Counted from the stretch's first letter, positions 10,603-22,843 are shown. The stretch is DNA of 64,000 nt from Hysterangium stoloniferum (GCA_015178975.1 WHVD01000003.1:1488001-1552000); one strand, 5' to 3'. Notes: generated by a model not told the origin, from the letters alone. Numbers and translations are program-made.

Positions 10603-13600
10603 TCAACTGTCATTCCAGTCGAACAGCGCATCAAAAGACTCCCCCATCCCTTCGTTGCCACCCATCGCATGACTCGATGTCGATGAACCAGGCCGTGGTG
10701 TGCCAGAATCAGGATGATGTTGAAGCGCTGCAGGAGAAATCGCATGGAACTGCTGTTGCTGCTGCGGGGTATTTGGAGACTGCCAATTCTGACCCGGCGA
10801 CTGCCCCATCCCTCCCCCACCGTACATCATCCCTGGATTAATCGCCCCTCCATTTAAAGGGAGCTGTGATGCTGGGCCGTGGACTTGAGTTTGCTGGAGT
10901 TGTGCTTGCTGCTGCTGCTGGGGCGTCATCGGGGGATTCATCCCCATCGCTGTTCCAGGTCGCATTCCCATGCTGGCTTGTCTTTGCGCTTGGTTATACA
11001 AGGCCATTTGATAGGTATCGTTTCCGGCCGGCCGTTTTTGGGGCATACGTGGCGTAACAGGTGTCATTTCTGTCGGCGAATGTACGGCCCGTGTCATTCC
11101 AGGCATTGCCATCCCTGTGCTTCCTATCCCAACATGGCCTGGAAGAGAGCCAGCACTTGGTGAAGAACCTGCGCTGTGAGGCGGTGAATGCCTCTGATTC
11201 GACATACGCGACACTTGCTCTTGGCGTATTTTTTCTTGCTGCGCTGCCATGTAAGCTTGTTGAGGGTTCCCTGCACCGTCGTTCTGACGTTGGTGCATCT
11301 GTTGCTGCATCAACAGTAATTGCCGCTGCTGCGGAGTCATATTATTGACATTCATACCCCCCATTGCCGCTGCTGCGGGTATTGCCATATTCTGCGGTGT
11401 CCCAGTACCTGGCCGCTGCTGCATTTTCGTCTGCATTCCCATTCCCATTCCATTCACACCTGTATACGGAAGAGCTGTGGTTTGTGTAGAAGGTGAGATA
11501 CCTGAATGCTGCTGTTGTAGATGAGCAGCATTAACATTAGGAGGGCTACCGCTGTGACGATTGAATGGCGAGGATGGATCAATCAGACCCTGTGGGGTAA
11601 TCCCATTCATTCCACCAGCAGCAGCAACACGCTGTTGCTGCTGCAACCGTGCTTGCTGAACGTTGTTCTGATACGACGCATCAGATACAAGTTAACGTAG
11701 ATCAGAGAAGCTTCCAAGTACTTACCTGCACAATTTGCATCCTTTGCAATTGCTGCTGCAATGGCATTTGCGAAAATCCTTGTACGTTGTTTATCATGTA
11801 TACAACGAATGGATGGCTTGGTCCTTGTTGCAGCGCGTGGAAATTTTGCAAGCCCGTTTGACCAAAATTATTCAGGATAATCTGCGCCATTTGGGGATTC
11901 ACAATCCCGGGACCACTACCCATTCCAGGATTACCACCCATTTGCGCAACGGGATTTTGGATACTATGTGGCACAGCAGGAGGCGGCATACGCTGTGACT
12001 CTTTTGCTGGCAATGAACCTGGGTTTTGTCGCCCTTGCATTAACCGCGCACGGTCGCGCATTTGTACCATTTGTGCATCCGACATGCCTGCTGGATGAGA
12101 CATCTGCGAACCTGAGTGCGCCATTGTTTCAGGTGACACACGCATTGTCGAAGGTTGATGGGGGGATTGTTGTTGGGCCATTAAACTCATCCCTCCTAAT
12201 CCGATGCCACTTATGCCCATCCCCTGAGTCGGTGGTACACTAGGCTCAGGGTTTATGTTCAACCCCACATTTAAATTCGACGAACTTGCGATCGTGCCAT
12301 TTGACATGACAGATGCAGGTCGGATGTGGGGCGGAGAAGCAGCAGACATGGAACTAGATATTGGATTTGAGAGTCGTCTTTCACCAGTGTCTAGTCGTTT
12401 CCGCATTACATTTCCATCATCGGCGGTATCGGGGCCTCGCTTCACGCCAGCCACACTAGGTGTCGGGTTGGCACTCTCTGCCTGTCGCCTCGCAAGTTCT
12501 TTAACAAACATTTTTGGAAGGCGCTGGTAATACTCGTTGATCACATCTGGAGAGTACCACGCAAAAGAGGGTGGAGGTGTCATCACAGGTAAAGGGATTT
12601 GTGAATGCCGTGGATGATCCGCTGCAGCAGCAAGCCACTTTAGATTTGACTCGAGCCGTGTGGTATATCTACGGAAAGGTATTTTATGTCACTGATTTAT
12701 GTCATAAGTGAAGAAATGACATCAAGTCCTACGTACCCTTCAAACTCCGGAGACCGCATTAATTGTCGCACTTGACACTCCATACAGACTCTGGAATCCA
12801 TGTGAGACAAAGAGGGATATAGAAAGTATATGTAACTAACTTGAGAAGTTCCGCATTGAGCTGCAAAATTGTCGAAGCCTTTTCATCTGGAGGTTCCGGG
12901 GGGGTTTTCTGAGAAGTCGACGGGCCAGCACCTGAACGCAAGTCTAGAGATGGCTCCATGGCCATAGAAGACCTAGGCAACATTCCGTTGGATTGTTGTG
13001 AGCCAGTTGGGGACGATGAGAGCATTTTAGTTGGGGCGGAGGCTGAGGAGCCGCTTGCCGGCGGCTGTGCAATACCCTCGCCTGCAGATTCGACAGGTTG
13101 TCCGGCACCTTTACCATGTCCATCGGAACCGTTCTCTGCTGCACCACTCACTGAACGGGTTTGGCGGGACTCGTCGCGTGTACCATTTGATACATCCGGA
13201 GCCACATCGCCACTGTTGTTGTTGTTGTCGCCGACGATTCGTGACCTATCATGATTCTGCAACGCGCCGCCATCGTCAGCAGGAACGTCGTCGTCTTTCA
13301 CCCGGGAAGGTGTATTTGGGTGGGACAGGTCAGTAAGAGGGGTGGATTGACGTGATGTGGTGACTGGGAGTGCATATGAAGAAGGGGAGGGGCGTGTGGG
13401 GGGATCAGACTCAGTACTCTCAAGATGGGCATCACTGGGATTCAGACCTCGCTTTCCTTCGGGGGATGGGATGGGTGATAGAGATGAAGTGCTGTCATTG
13501 TCGTTTGGGGCGCTGAGAACGTCGCCGGGTGTTTCTGGGGACAGGTTCTGATTTGAAGGCGGGGGAATAGAATCCACAGCGTCTGCTGGGGTCACAGGTT

Positions 13601-13826
13601 CGATTGCTCGAGCTGACGACTCCTGAGGATAAGGGTTGTGAGCTGGTTGGACGGAGAGGACGGTAGGGTCGGCGGCATTGAGGGCGAGGGCATGGGACTT
13701 GTTCCAGTCGTTCTGGAGGATATTGTTGTTCGTGTTTTGGTCGGTTGGGTGATGGTGATCGAGATTTAGCATTTGTAAATGAGATAGTTGGCGAATTGGT
13801 GAGATACTGCAGAAAGAATTGGCCAA
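10603..13826 (-). CDS. Large Q-rich protein with SS18/SSXT-like domain (putative SWI/SNF-associated coactivator)
   Basis: About 330 N-terminal residues are Ser/Pro/Asn-rich and probably disordered. They lead into ILQLNAELLK. Two spliced joins give VCMECQVRQLMRSPEFEG and YTTRLESNLKWLAAAADHPR, ending HSQIPLPVMTPPPS. This pattern (repeated Leu, variable Tyr/Arg-Leu-Glu, Asn-Leu-x-x-Leu-Ala-x-x-Ala-Asp) resembles the SSXT domain of SS18/GIF coactivators. SINEYYQRL-like helices follow, then a long Met/Gln/Gly/Pro-rich tail ending GESFDALFDWNDS at 10603. Composition and domain order suggest a nuclear coactivator bound to SWI/SNF. The start at 13826 is the longest reading; ATG 13772 (MLNLDHHHP) is an equally good alternative. 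The identity is motif-based and only moderately sure. Confidence 0.65.
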
Positions 13827-14820
13827 GGAGATTGATCAAATTTGAGACGGGAAGGACAACGATGAGCGAGGAGGCGGGATTTAGGCTGGGTATGCTGGGA
13901 AGAAGAGAGATACGTGTCCCAACGCCCACTTATGCAAGTGCTTGAGGGAAGGTAGCAGTCGTCGTCGTTGAGTGATGGCGAGGCCGTCGCGGTCGTGTGT
14001 AGCGTGTTTGAGCGTCGGAGCTTGAAAATGACGCGCGCATTGTCAGGCAGGCGCCAGACTTGGGTGCCATTGTGAGAGCAGTAGTCGCTCGCAATGTGCA
14101 GCAAGGCGAGCAGGGGGGGCTGAGCTTGGAAGCCTGGGGGTGATGGTGGATGAGAAGAGAGATTGGCGGGATCAGGGGACGATTATTCGGTGTGTCGCAT
14201 CTTGAATAGCTGAAAATGATTAAGATATAGTAGATCTAGACTGGTTGTAATGCACGATAATGGGTGCCTCTTTCGTATAGAACTGAAAAGATGTCGAGCC
14301 GATCTTCCAATAGAGGATATTTGATAATTGGGATCAACGTAGTTATATGAAGTGGTTAATGAGCAGGGTTCCTGGCTGGAGACTAAGTAATAGTTGTCAG
14401 ACAAGGCCTGATGGGTGCTGGGAAAAGCAAACTCCTTTTTTTTTGTTTTCTTTCCCTTCACTCGGCCTTTATATAGTCACAAATGCACTTCAGGGGGAAT
14501 GGGATCAATGCGTTCCCGAAGTTCAAATGGCGGTAGCCATACGCCACATGCAACATAGCCGAGCTGAAAACCACAAAGCCGGTCGACAGCTATCACGAAG
14601 AATCAAGAAATATTATTCCCAGTGTGATCTTCCAGATCCATGTTCTTCACCTCCTCAGAGCCCATCTCATTATATGGGGCATCACCACCAAAAATACTAT
14701 GTCTCCCGTGCCTTGCCTATAATAATTCCCAGCTATCATCAAGCAGATATCATTAGCGCTCATCAATCGACCCTCCTTGGCGATGGCTTGTCCTCATGAA
14801 ACCCCCCATGACCTCCCCCA
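13827..14820. other. Intergenic; promoter/leader of the SSXT-like gene
   Basis: About 1 kb upstream of the SSXT-like gene, downstream of the transporter gene. Short frames on both strands show no conserved motif. 13830-14100 may be a long 5' leader. Confidence 0.4.
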
Positions 14821-16544
14821 CTATTGTTCCTTTTTTGCGATCGACCTCTGCCCCCTGACTCCACCCTCCCTTCTCCTTCCACTCGTCCCAACTGTGTACC
14901 CAATTGTCCCAACCAGCACGAGCCCGGCACCAGTCCAGAGCAATCCACCCTCTCCCTGCCCCCGCCGCAGCACCACAACACTGATCCCCAGGCTGACTGC
15001 TTTCCGCACAACCAACACAAGCGTCACCGTCAATGAACTCACCCGTGAAGTAAGCCTATTCACCCCTGAGACACAAAGCAATTGCGTCATGACATTCACC
15101 GCCAGCGGGATATAGAAGGATGGGATCACGATGCCTCGTTTCCAGATGTGCCGCAATATCCACGCATTGGGCCATGATCCCATCACACTTTCGCGCTGCA
15201 AGAACCGCCGCAAAGGGACCGCGATTATTTCGAGGCCAACCTCCACTCTCACGCTGGAGTGTACCGTCCTAACTTGACGCACTATGTCACGCCAAACCAG
15301 GGAGAACCCAGGCAATGCGAGAAAGTGCAGATAGAACATCGACTCCTCCCAGTCCCCGCGTCCATACCGGGCGTATGTTTTATCCTGGGACAGTCCCATA
15401 AGCCCAGATATAACCAGTGCTAGCGTGAGAATCACAATTCCGGTGAGATATGAGCGTGCGGAAGAGGCCATTCCCACTTGGTCCGGAGGTGGGTTAGATG
15501 CAGATAGCGTTGTACAGGCCACGCCCGCAGTCACCAAAAATACAGATAGAATTTGAGTGATGTTGTATCTAGCCAAAAATATAAGACGCTTCTCCGCAAC
15601 GTTATACACCCGACTTACTTCCGTCCCCCAATCAGCCACCCCATTAGCATGTTCACGACCAGACCCCCACTGCGGAAGATGATGTGAACAGACATGGGAA
15701 CGTCGTATCCGAATGCAGCATTATTCAGCATGGAGCTGATGAAAAACAACACGACTTGAACAGCCCAGTGAGAGATCGGTATTTTGCGTTTTTTAAACCG
15801 AAGTCGCATCATCGTGCTGGGCGTGTCCCACGGAGACCATCGCCGTTTGGACGGGGGAGGTGCAGGGGAGACAACCACAGAGCAGTCCGAGTGATCTACT
15901 GTCAATGATCGCTTGAGTTGATAATATTCTGTCTTGGGTTCTTCTCGGGCATATATCGCTAGTAAGATGGAATAAGTCCGCTCCGCGACAAGTGGGGGTG
16001 TTGGTATATCACCGCCATGAACCAGCATAAAAACATTGCCGGGGGAATCTAAACTATCGAGACTTTCTAACTCCAAGGAAAGTTTGCCTGTTCTATCACG
16101 GAGATCATCGGCGCGTTTGACGGATATGAGAGGCGACGTTCTTTTTATCTCTGCTTCCAGTTCGTCAGCGAATGACCGAGATACTGAACTTGGCCCGTCG
16201 ACAGTCGCTAATATAGGCATCCCTGCTTTTGGATTGGACGAGTAAAACGTGATAACATCCTTAGCTAAGTTGTCCAACAGCTTCTTCCTGTCCAATATCT
16301 CCCGAGCGTCGTCTTCAGCCGATGTGGTGAGTTGTTTCCGCAGCCCATACAGGGATACGAGGAGAAACTGCGCAAAGGTAACCAGGGAGCCTGCGTGGGG
16401 GTTCTGAGATGTTAAAATTTCCAGTGCCCAAGCGTTACTAGGCGGAAGCGTAAGTATGCAACCGAGCAATATCGCCAATCCGAGCAGCAAGCAACGATAT
16501 ATCATGTGATCTGTATGCTCACCTGCAGCATCCGCCGAATACAA
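14821..16544 (-). CDS. UAA-family nucleotide-sugar transporter (Yea4-like) with large inserted loop
   Basis: Golgi/ER multi-pass carrier of the UAA (SLC35B-like) family; fungal relatives move UDP-GlcNAc. Helix 1 is YRCLLLGLAILLGCIL. Helix 2 is SLVTFAQFLLVSLYGLRKQL. The family block SHWAVQVVLFFISSMLNNAAFGY runs into VHIIFRSGGLVVNMLMGWLIGGRK. An intron (15553-15615) joins to YNITQILSVFLVTAGVACTTLSAS. Later helices include GIVILTLALVISGLMGLSQDK, then YLHFLALPG, and LLCVSGVNRLTSRVSSLTVT. The frame ends IAKKEQ, stop 14821-14823. Between LYGLRKQL and KKRKIPISHW lies an in-frame segment of about 150 residues (16330-15800) not expected in the family. ATG 16505 (MIYRC) is an alternative start; an upstream exon is possible. 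Confidence 0.8.
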
Positions 16545-17401
16545 GTCCTAATGTTGTAAACCATTCTATGGCAGTCGATTGCAGAAGAAGAGACGTTATT
16601 TCGCGACGAGTGTTTGACGCTGTCATGCCAAAGCGATGAACAAAGAATTCGGAATGGCTGACGTTTCTCGAGAAAGAAGTTGAACCCCTTACAGGTGAAT
16701 CCGGATAGCCTTTGCACAGGCTTCAAGTGTCTATGGACTTGAACGGCTGCCGCAAGGTCCAACGTATATGGATATCTTCTTCTAAGCAATTATGCCTATA
16801 AATCTAAGGTGGCCCTATGGCTGGACTCGTTGTGGGGAGCTGTCTAAGTAAAGTCACTAGTAGGGTTAGGCTAATGAGGAGATCAAGTGGCTGCCATCAA
16901 AAACTGGTAGACTTGTTCAGTTGATCTGACTTCGAGGTGATGGATAACGGATAATCGAAGCTGAAGCTTCAGCCTAACTACTGCCACAATCATCAACATT
17001 TGTTTCGGTGGCCATGGATGATCGGAATAAGTGCGAACCGCGTAGCTGGACGATATCGATCGATCATCATAAGCCCTCGAAGACGCCAAACCCGTCTTCA
17101 CTTGCTCTGTTCTGCAGCATCATACCTGCCTGATCAGGACTTATTGCCTTTCGAAGCTTCAAGCTTCGAGTTCGACGCGCGTTGGGGTTCCAAGTCACAC
17201 AAGAAGAAGGATAATGACATTATGTAGAAAGCAGAAACAAGGGGGAAAAAAGGAACAAGATGAACACGGGAATATAGGGTGAGTCCAGAAAGTTAGGTCT
17301 ACAGTGGGAGCATTATCGGTGTGCATGAACCAGTGCTGATGACAAGTCCAAAACTTGTGTAATATGTAGAGTGCGCAAAGGTAAGGTCGGTGACTGCACC
17401 A
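16545..17401. other. Intergenic; nothing recognised
   Basis: Upstream of the transporter gene and downstream of the HMG-box gene. Weak A/T symmetry around 16890-17170 (repeated AGCTTCAAGCTTCGA-type words) is visible, but no gene. Confidence 0.4.
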
Positions 17402-18534
17402 TTATACTTCCTTCTTTTTCTTCTTGGACCTTTCTTTTTCCTCGCCATTCGCGCTTTTCCTACTCTTCTTCTTCTTTTCGGTGGCTTTGACAGGCGGGGG
17501 CGTGGGTGTGGGTGTCGGCGTCGGCGTCGGGGTTTTGAGCTTTTTGCGAGGAGGTTCAGGTTCGGACTCCTCGTCCTCGTCCTCGTCGTCCTTGCTATTA
17601 GTGTCGGCCTTATCTTCATCATCAGATGAGTCAGAGTCTGACATTGCATCCTCACTCTCCTCCTGCTTTTCTTCGCTGGCAGGGACGGGTTCCACAGGCG
17701 TTGTAACCTCAGCCACCTACGCATATGTTTCAATTCGCGCCGGCGACACGCAAAGCACGAAAACTTACCCCTTTCTTGGACTTTGCCTTGGCTCTAGGTT
17801 TTTTCAGTTTTGGTTCAGCATTCTCCCCAATCACTCCGCTGGGATGCTCGGCATCATATTGGGCTTTGGCAATGTCGTATTGGTCTTTTATCTTTTGACG
17901 TCCTTCCTCGTATCCCTGAATATATGCACATATGAGCAACTTTTCGACTGATGTAGACATTTACTACAAACCTTCTTATCCTCAGCAGGGACCTCAGCCC
18001 ACATTCTGGCGATCTCTTTTAAGAGCTCGTTATTCGCCATATTCGGATTTGCAGCCTTGACATCCTTGCGAACATCATTTTGGAACAGCAAGTACGCTGA
18101 CGGCGGTCTCTTTGGGGCATTTTTGTCTCTGACCTTCTTCTCCTTTGTGACGCGTTTCTTTTTGCCCCCCTCTTCGACATCTTCCTCGTCGGCCTTTCGC
18201 TTCCTGGCCGATTTCGCGACCGTACCGTCAGCCGAAATGGGAGACGCGTTGTGATATGGCTGTTGTTGAGGGCCGCCGTACATTGGAAAGTTGGCAGAGG
18301 GGCCGGCGAAAAATGTAGGAACAGAGACATTTCTGATGTCATTCACGCGCGCGAACCAGTTAGAGAAGTTTTCTGCGGTTATTGCAGCGTCGCGCATTGC
18401 AACGGCAGCACGGGCAAAGGCATTGCAGACCTATTAGGCGACGTGAATGAGCTGTAAGGAGTGAGATGAGCAGCGGGGCATACTTCGCGTTGGTGTCTCT
18501 CCGCTTCCGAAGGGGGGCCATTGGCAGGAATCAT
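17402..18534 (-). CDS. HMG-box protein (chromatin-associated)
   Basis: Exon 1 (ATG 18534, MIPANGPPSEAERHQRE) splices to VCNAFARAAVAMRDAAITAENF. A basic linker (KSARKRKADEEDVEEGGKKKR) precedes the HMG box: NAPKRPPSAYLLFQNDVRKD, VKAANPNMANNELLKEIARM and WAEVPAEDKK, spliced to GYEEGRQKIKDQYDIAKAQY. The PKRPxSAYxxF start and the W-x-x-x-x-x-x-x-K helix II are diagnostic. The tail is a Ser/Asp/Glu acidic run, then a seven-fold Thr-Pro repeat (17500-17530) and a Lys-rich end (KKKKKEV, TAA 17402-17404). Non-sequence-specific DNA bending of Nhp6/HMGB type is likely; the acidic tail resembles HMGB proteins. Three introns were placed with canonical borders. Confidence 0.85.
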
Positions 18535-19082
18535 TTTTTGTTACCAGCGTTAGTAACAACTAGTAGCTGGGGTTGAAACTTGTTGTTGACTCATTTGTAA
18601 TCTTTTGTAGTCAAATTGAACAAGGTTTGAAACATTTGTAGTCTTTGGCGCTAAGCTCGCTTAAACAGTGACATGATAATAATACAACTTCACTTTAACT
18701 GTTGATCTAGGATATTTTATCGGTTTCTTATACAATGTTTTATGCTAATTATTTTGCAATTTTATTGTCCTGTAAATTTGTTGTGGGGGTCACATTTCTC
18801 CGATCGAACTAGATAGGCGTGGGTAACATGCGCTTGACTACTTCAAGCCGCGTTTTAAAGCGGAGTTTGGGACAGACGGCTTGCTTTTGTTCGCCCGTCA
18901 TCCCCCCCCATCTTCAGCGAGGTAAAGCACAAAAAGAAGACACGCTTAATCGTGTCAAGTGTTGCAAACACAGAGGAATACCGTAATCTGATCATCCTAG
19001 TGTAAAAGGCTGGCAAATAATCGATCTCGTGCAACGCTCTTACTACTGTCAAAAGCTGTCGTATCGAGTCTCGTAACAGAAA
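18535..19082. promoter_or_regulatory. Divergent intergenic region, HMG-box / PNUTS-like
   Basis: 548 bp between two outward-facing start codons. AT-rich in the middle (18600-18790). No specific site could be assigned. Confidence 0.4.
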
Positions 19083-22000
19083 ATGGATTATAGTGCCTTT
19101 ACCGGTCGTAACCAATGGCTGCAGCCTCAGATGCAAGAGCAGACGCATAATGAAGACGAAAGGTCGTCTTTGCAAAGAAATGAGGTTGCAGGGGACATAC
19201 TCGGCGCTAATGAAGATGTCTCTGGTGAGATACGACGTCTTCGCCTGTTATAAGTTACCTGAATGTTTGTTAATTGTCCATAATGACACAAATTAGACGT
19301 AAATCAAGGTATCTCGAATTTGCACTCTTTCTATACAATGGCCCCCTTTTTTCCGCCCTATAACAACTATCCGATATCGCCGTATGGCCAGCAACAGCAG
19401 CAACAGTGGACCGTTCCTCTATCGACATATTCATCTCTCAATGGCGCGACGAGCAGTCAGGTTAACACTCAATCTCAACGCTCCCCGGTGCAGCAGGTTC
19501 AGAGCCCCGTTGTTCAGCACAGCCCCCCTCCCCAACAACAGCAAGCTCAGTCACAACCCTCTCACCAAGTTCAGGCACAACCCGCTCACCACCACCAGCA
19601 ACATCAACACCAACAACAACCCCAGCAGCAACCCCAGCAACAACAACCCCAGCAACCACCCCAGCAACATCTGTATCAGCAGCAGCCACAACAACAGGTG
19701 CCAGCTTCTCAACCTCAGACAATAACGATCGAGTGAGTGAATTTATGTTTATGTGGAACATATCACTAAGCACGTAACAGCCCTGCTTTGATGATGTCAA
19801 CGTATAGCCAGGCAACACACTCTCCTACTACTGGTTACGCTCCCGCGGCATTTTTTTCATATTCGACGCCCGCATTGACATTGAACCCTTCGCTCTTGCA
19901 CAATATCTCTCATGCGCCAGTTAACCAATCTCTTAGCCAACAGATAAACTCGCCTGTTGCTGGGCCATCAGTACCTACTAAGGCGACGCTTACTAATGTC
20001 CTGAATGGTCTCTTATCAGCGAAAGGCCTTCCAAGCTCACCCATGCAGATTGTTCGAACTATCGTGTCTATGGGTCCATCTGAGGTTGACCTGTCCGTGC
20101 GGCTGCAAGTTTTGTCCAAGATTAGGGATTATGCTGGAAACGACTTCTATCAAGCTTGGTCATCGAATTCAGAGGCGATGGAAATAATTCGTGATTGGCT
20201 AAAAGGTGCCGTGACCAGTAAAACAGGAGATTGGGATGAGACAGTTATGCCATTGCTTCACGTGCGTCAATAGCGCCATTCGACTCTATACTCTTACTTA
20301 TCGGTGGGCTCTATGCTAGGTTATCGATCGGCTTCCTTTAACGATAGACTCGTTAAAGTCATCCAAGATCGGTAAAGTGATTCTTAAACTGAAAGATACA
20401 TCGTCGAGTTCAGGTGAGTAGAAAGTATTGTTTGTTAAATGAGCTAGGGTCGGTCTTGCACACTGATCTTTGGTTCAAAATGTTGAGCGACAAGAGCTAT
20501 GGAATAAGACAGTGCATGCTCGTAGATGAGCTCCTGTCATGCGTCGCATACGTCTCGTCTCGAACGTTGATTTAGCATTATTTTTTTTTTTTGCGTGGCC
20601 GTTTTTGCAACATCATGTATCTAACTGCATTGCACATTTGTTTCATTTGCACGCTGTAGCTGTCAAGGATATGGCTTCGAATCTCGAAAATCGATGGCGC
20701 TCATTGTTGGACAAAACCCATGTCGAAAATGGGGTAAAGAAAGAAGGGAAGAGTATAGAGGGTGGGTCATGTCACTCGCTTGTCCCTAAAAAAACAATAA
20801 TATTTATTAAATGCTCAGAAGTGCGGCCGAAAAAACGCAAGCTAGACGATCCTTCAACTTCAAAGGCGGTACCTCCCACTAAGAAAATCGCTGTAGCAAA
20901 GTCTACAGCTAGTGTACCTAAAGCTATTCCGGTCAAGAAGGAAACCAAGCCCGTCACCGCAGTGAAAGATGCAAAGTCGGATTCTTCATTCTTTTCAGCT
21001 CCCAAGCCCAAACCGAAGTTACCTAGCTTTAAGAAAGCCCCTCCACTAAAGAAGGAAAACGTCGCAGATCCGAATGTTGCGCAACCGTCTGCCGTGGATC
21101 CTTTCAAGGATGCACTTGCAGCGATGACAAAAGCCCGATCATCGCCTGTGCCTATAGATGCTACTGCTGTAGCTACTGCAGCCCCGCCGCCGCAGTCGGT
21201 GTCGACAGGAATACCTGGAAAGAAGAAGAAAAGAGTCTCCTTCAAGGAGGGTGAGGCACTGGAAATGGTTAGGATTATCGAGCCAGCTGTTTACGATGAT
21301 GACGTCACCAATGTAAGTGATTACCCCAGTCGTCCCAATGTTCTATCCTAATATAAGATGATTCGCAGGGCTTCTTCCAAGGTCATAACATTCGAGATTT
21401 AGACCGAGATGAAGGCGCCGCCATGCATAAACATATATTTGAAGAGCAAATTGACTGGCTTGAGCCATCATGTATGATACATCTTTATACGAATTACCCA
21501 ATTTTTGGCCTAACGTTATTTTTAGTCCTTGAACTCCCTCCAGCCTTAGCTACTCCGCGAGGCGAAAATAGTCAAGAGAAAGCAGCGCAAGAGGAACGTG
21601 AAAAGAGCGCGCTTAACGCCTTTTATATGTCCTCGAGCCAAATTCCTGATTCGCCAGCGGAGCCCACCAATCAGATACCCGAGGACGAAGTTGATATCAA
21701 TGTGAAGCATATGGTGTCTGGGAATGACGTTCGAGAGTTAGATCGTAGTGGCGACTCCAGTGCCCCTATCAGCGTTCAGGAGCTCATTAGTCAATTGACT
21801 GGTGCAGGTGCATCAGCTATCGCTGATCCTATTGATACAACGATGGCGACAGACCCGGCGCCAACGGTTGACCTTAAGCAGCTCGGTTTGGATCTCAATC
21901 TTATCGCACAATTAGCCGCCCAACAGCCGCAAGCACTTGCTCAGAATAGTGTGCCGGCTGTTAATGGTTATACTTATGCACCCCCGCAACAGCCATATGT

Positions 22001-22323
22001 AAACGATGCATGGAATGGACAGTACCAAGAGTATTCACAACAGCAGATAACATATGAGGAAGACGGCGCCCACCGCACGAAAGGCTGGGATTCAAGCACT
22101 GACCAAGGGTGGCGTGGACGCGGGCGAGGAGGGGGTAGTGGAACCGGAAGAGGTGGAAGGGGTGCCTTTAGACATACCAAGCGAAAGCTATGCAATTTTT
22201 ATGCACACGGAAGGCGAGCCAGAGAATTTATAAGTCCGCAAATGTCACAGGAACTAATTATTAATATTATAATGCAGATGCCGGTATGGTGATCAGTGCG
22301 ACTTCCTCCATGAACTACCTTAA
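19083..22323 (+). CDS. PNUTS-like PP1 regulatory subunit (TFIIS-N domain, RVxF motif, CCCH finger)
   Basis: Exon 1 (ATG 19083, MDYSAFTGRNQW) ends at 19224. The intron 19225-19296 joins in frame to DVNQGISNLHSFYT and a Gln-rich segment. The next exons give LTNVLNGLLSAKGLPS, QIVRTIVSMG, LSVRLQVLSKIRDYAGN and MEIIRDWLKGA: a helical bundle like the TFIIS N-terminal/LW domain. A Lys/Pro/Ala-rich linker carries KKKKRVSFKEG (about 21220-21250), an exact RVxF docking site for protein phosphatase 1. The C-terminus is Gly/Arg-rich (RGRGRGGG) and ends in a CCCH finger, CNFYAHGR-CRYGDQCDFLH (C-x7-C-x5-C-x3-H), TAA 22321-22323. TFIIS-N, RVxF and CCCH in this order define PPP1R10/PNUTS, which targets PP1 to RNA polymerase II at termination. 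The finger is only complete if a GC-AG intron (22214-22277) is used. Confidence 0.82.
22214..22277 (+). other. GC-AG intron in the PNUTS-like gene
   Basis: The exon ends ...CACGGAAG and the next bases are GCGAGC, not GT. The acceptor is AATGCAG before ATGCCGG. Only this join gives the CCCH spacing and a stop four residues later. No nearby GT donor yields the finger. Confidence 0.75.
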
Positions 22324-22843
22324 TAATATTCAAGCCATGTCTCGTCCAAATTCACTAACCAAGCAAACCATATTTCCTACGTATGCTCATACATGTTCAT
22401 CCTAACTATTTGTCGTCGATCTCATAACTGCATTACACACATACATCCATTGTTTCCTTATTGGGTTCAAACTTAATTTGTCGGAATCATTTCGTTAGAA
22501 TGTCGGAGTTTCAAAAAAAGCTCTTTGTTGTTCCCCCCCGATGTAAGCCATTCCGGCCAGAAATACAAGTTACACGACACAATTAAAAAAGAAAAAAAAA
22601 AGGGAGCAACAGAACAGACACAGAAACAAAGAAAGATTAGCAGGATAGATAACTTTGTTATAAAACACCGGTCACCGCCCAACGTCGCGACGAGGCTCGT
22701 CGTGTAGCTGGGGGGAGTACCCATACTTGTACACTCCGTGCAGCGTTGCCAGTCAATTCAAAACAAAACAATGTAACGAGAAATATAAAAGTGATATAAG
22801 AGAGTAGAAAAATAGTACGACATACGTAGCAGCGACGACGGCC
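22324..22843. other. Convergent 3' intergenic region
   Basis: Between the stops of the PNUTS-like and LIM-binding genes. It contains an A-rich run (about 22585-22600) but no gene. Confidence 0.45.

Noticed and set aside
15800-16335. Treating the transporter insert as a missed intron
   Set aside because: No donor/acceptor pair brackets it, the frame is open throughout, and it is about eight times longer than typical introns here.
17424-17951. Long plus-strand frame rich in Ser, Val and Gly opposite the HMG-box gene
   Set aside because: It is the complement of the acidic and Thr-Pro repeat tail; no conserved domain.
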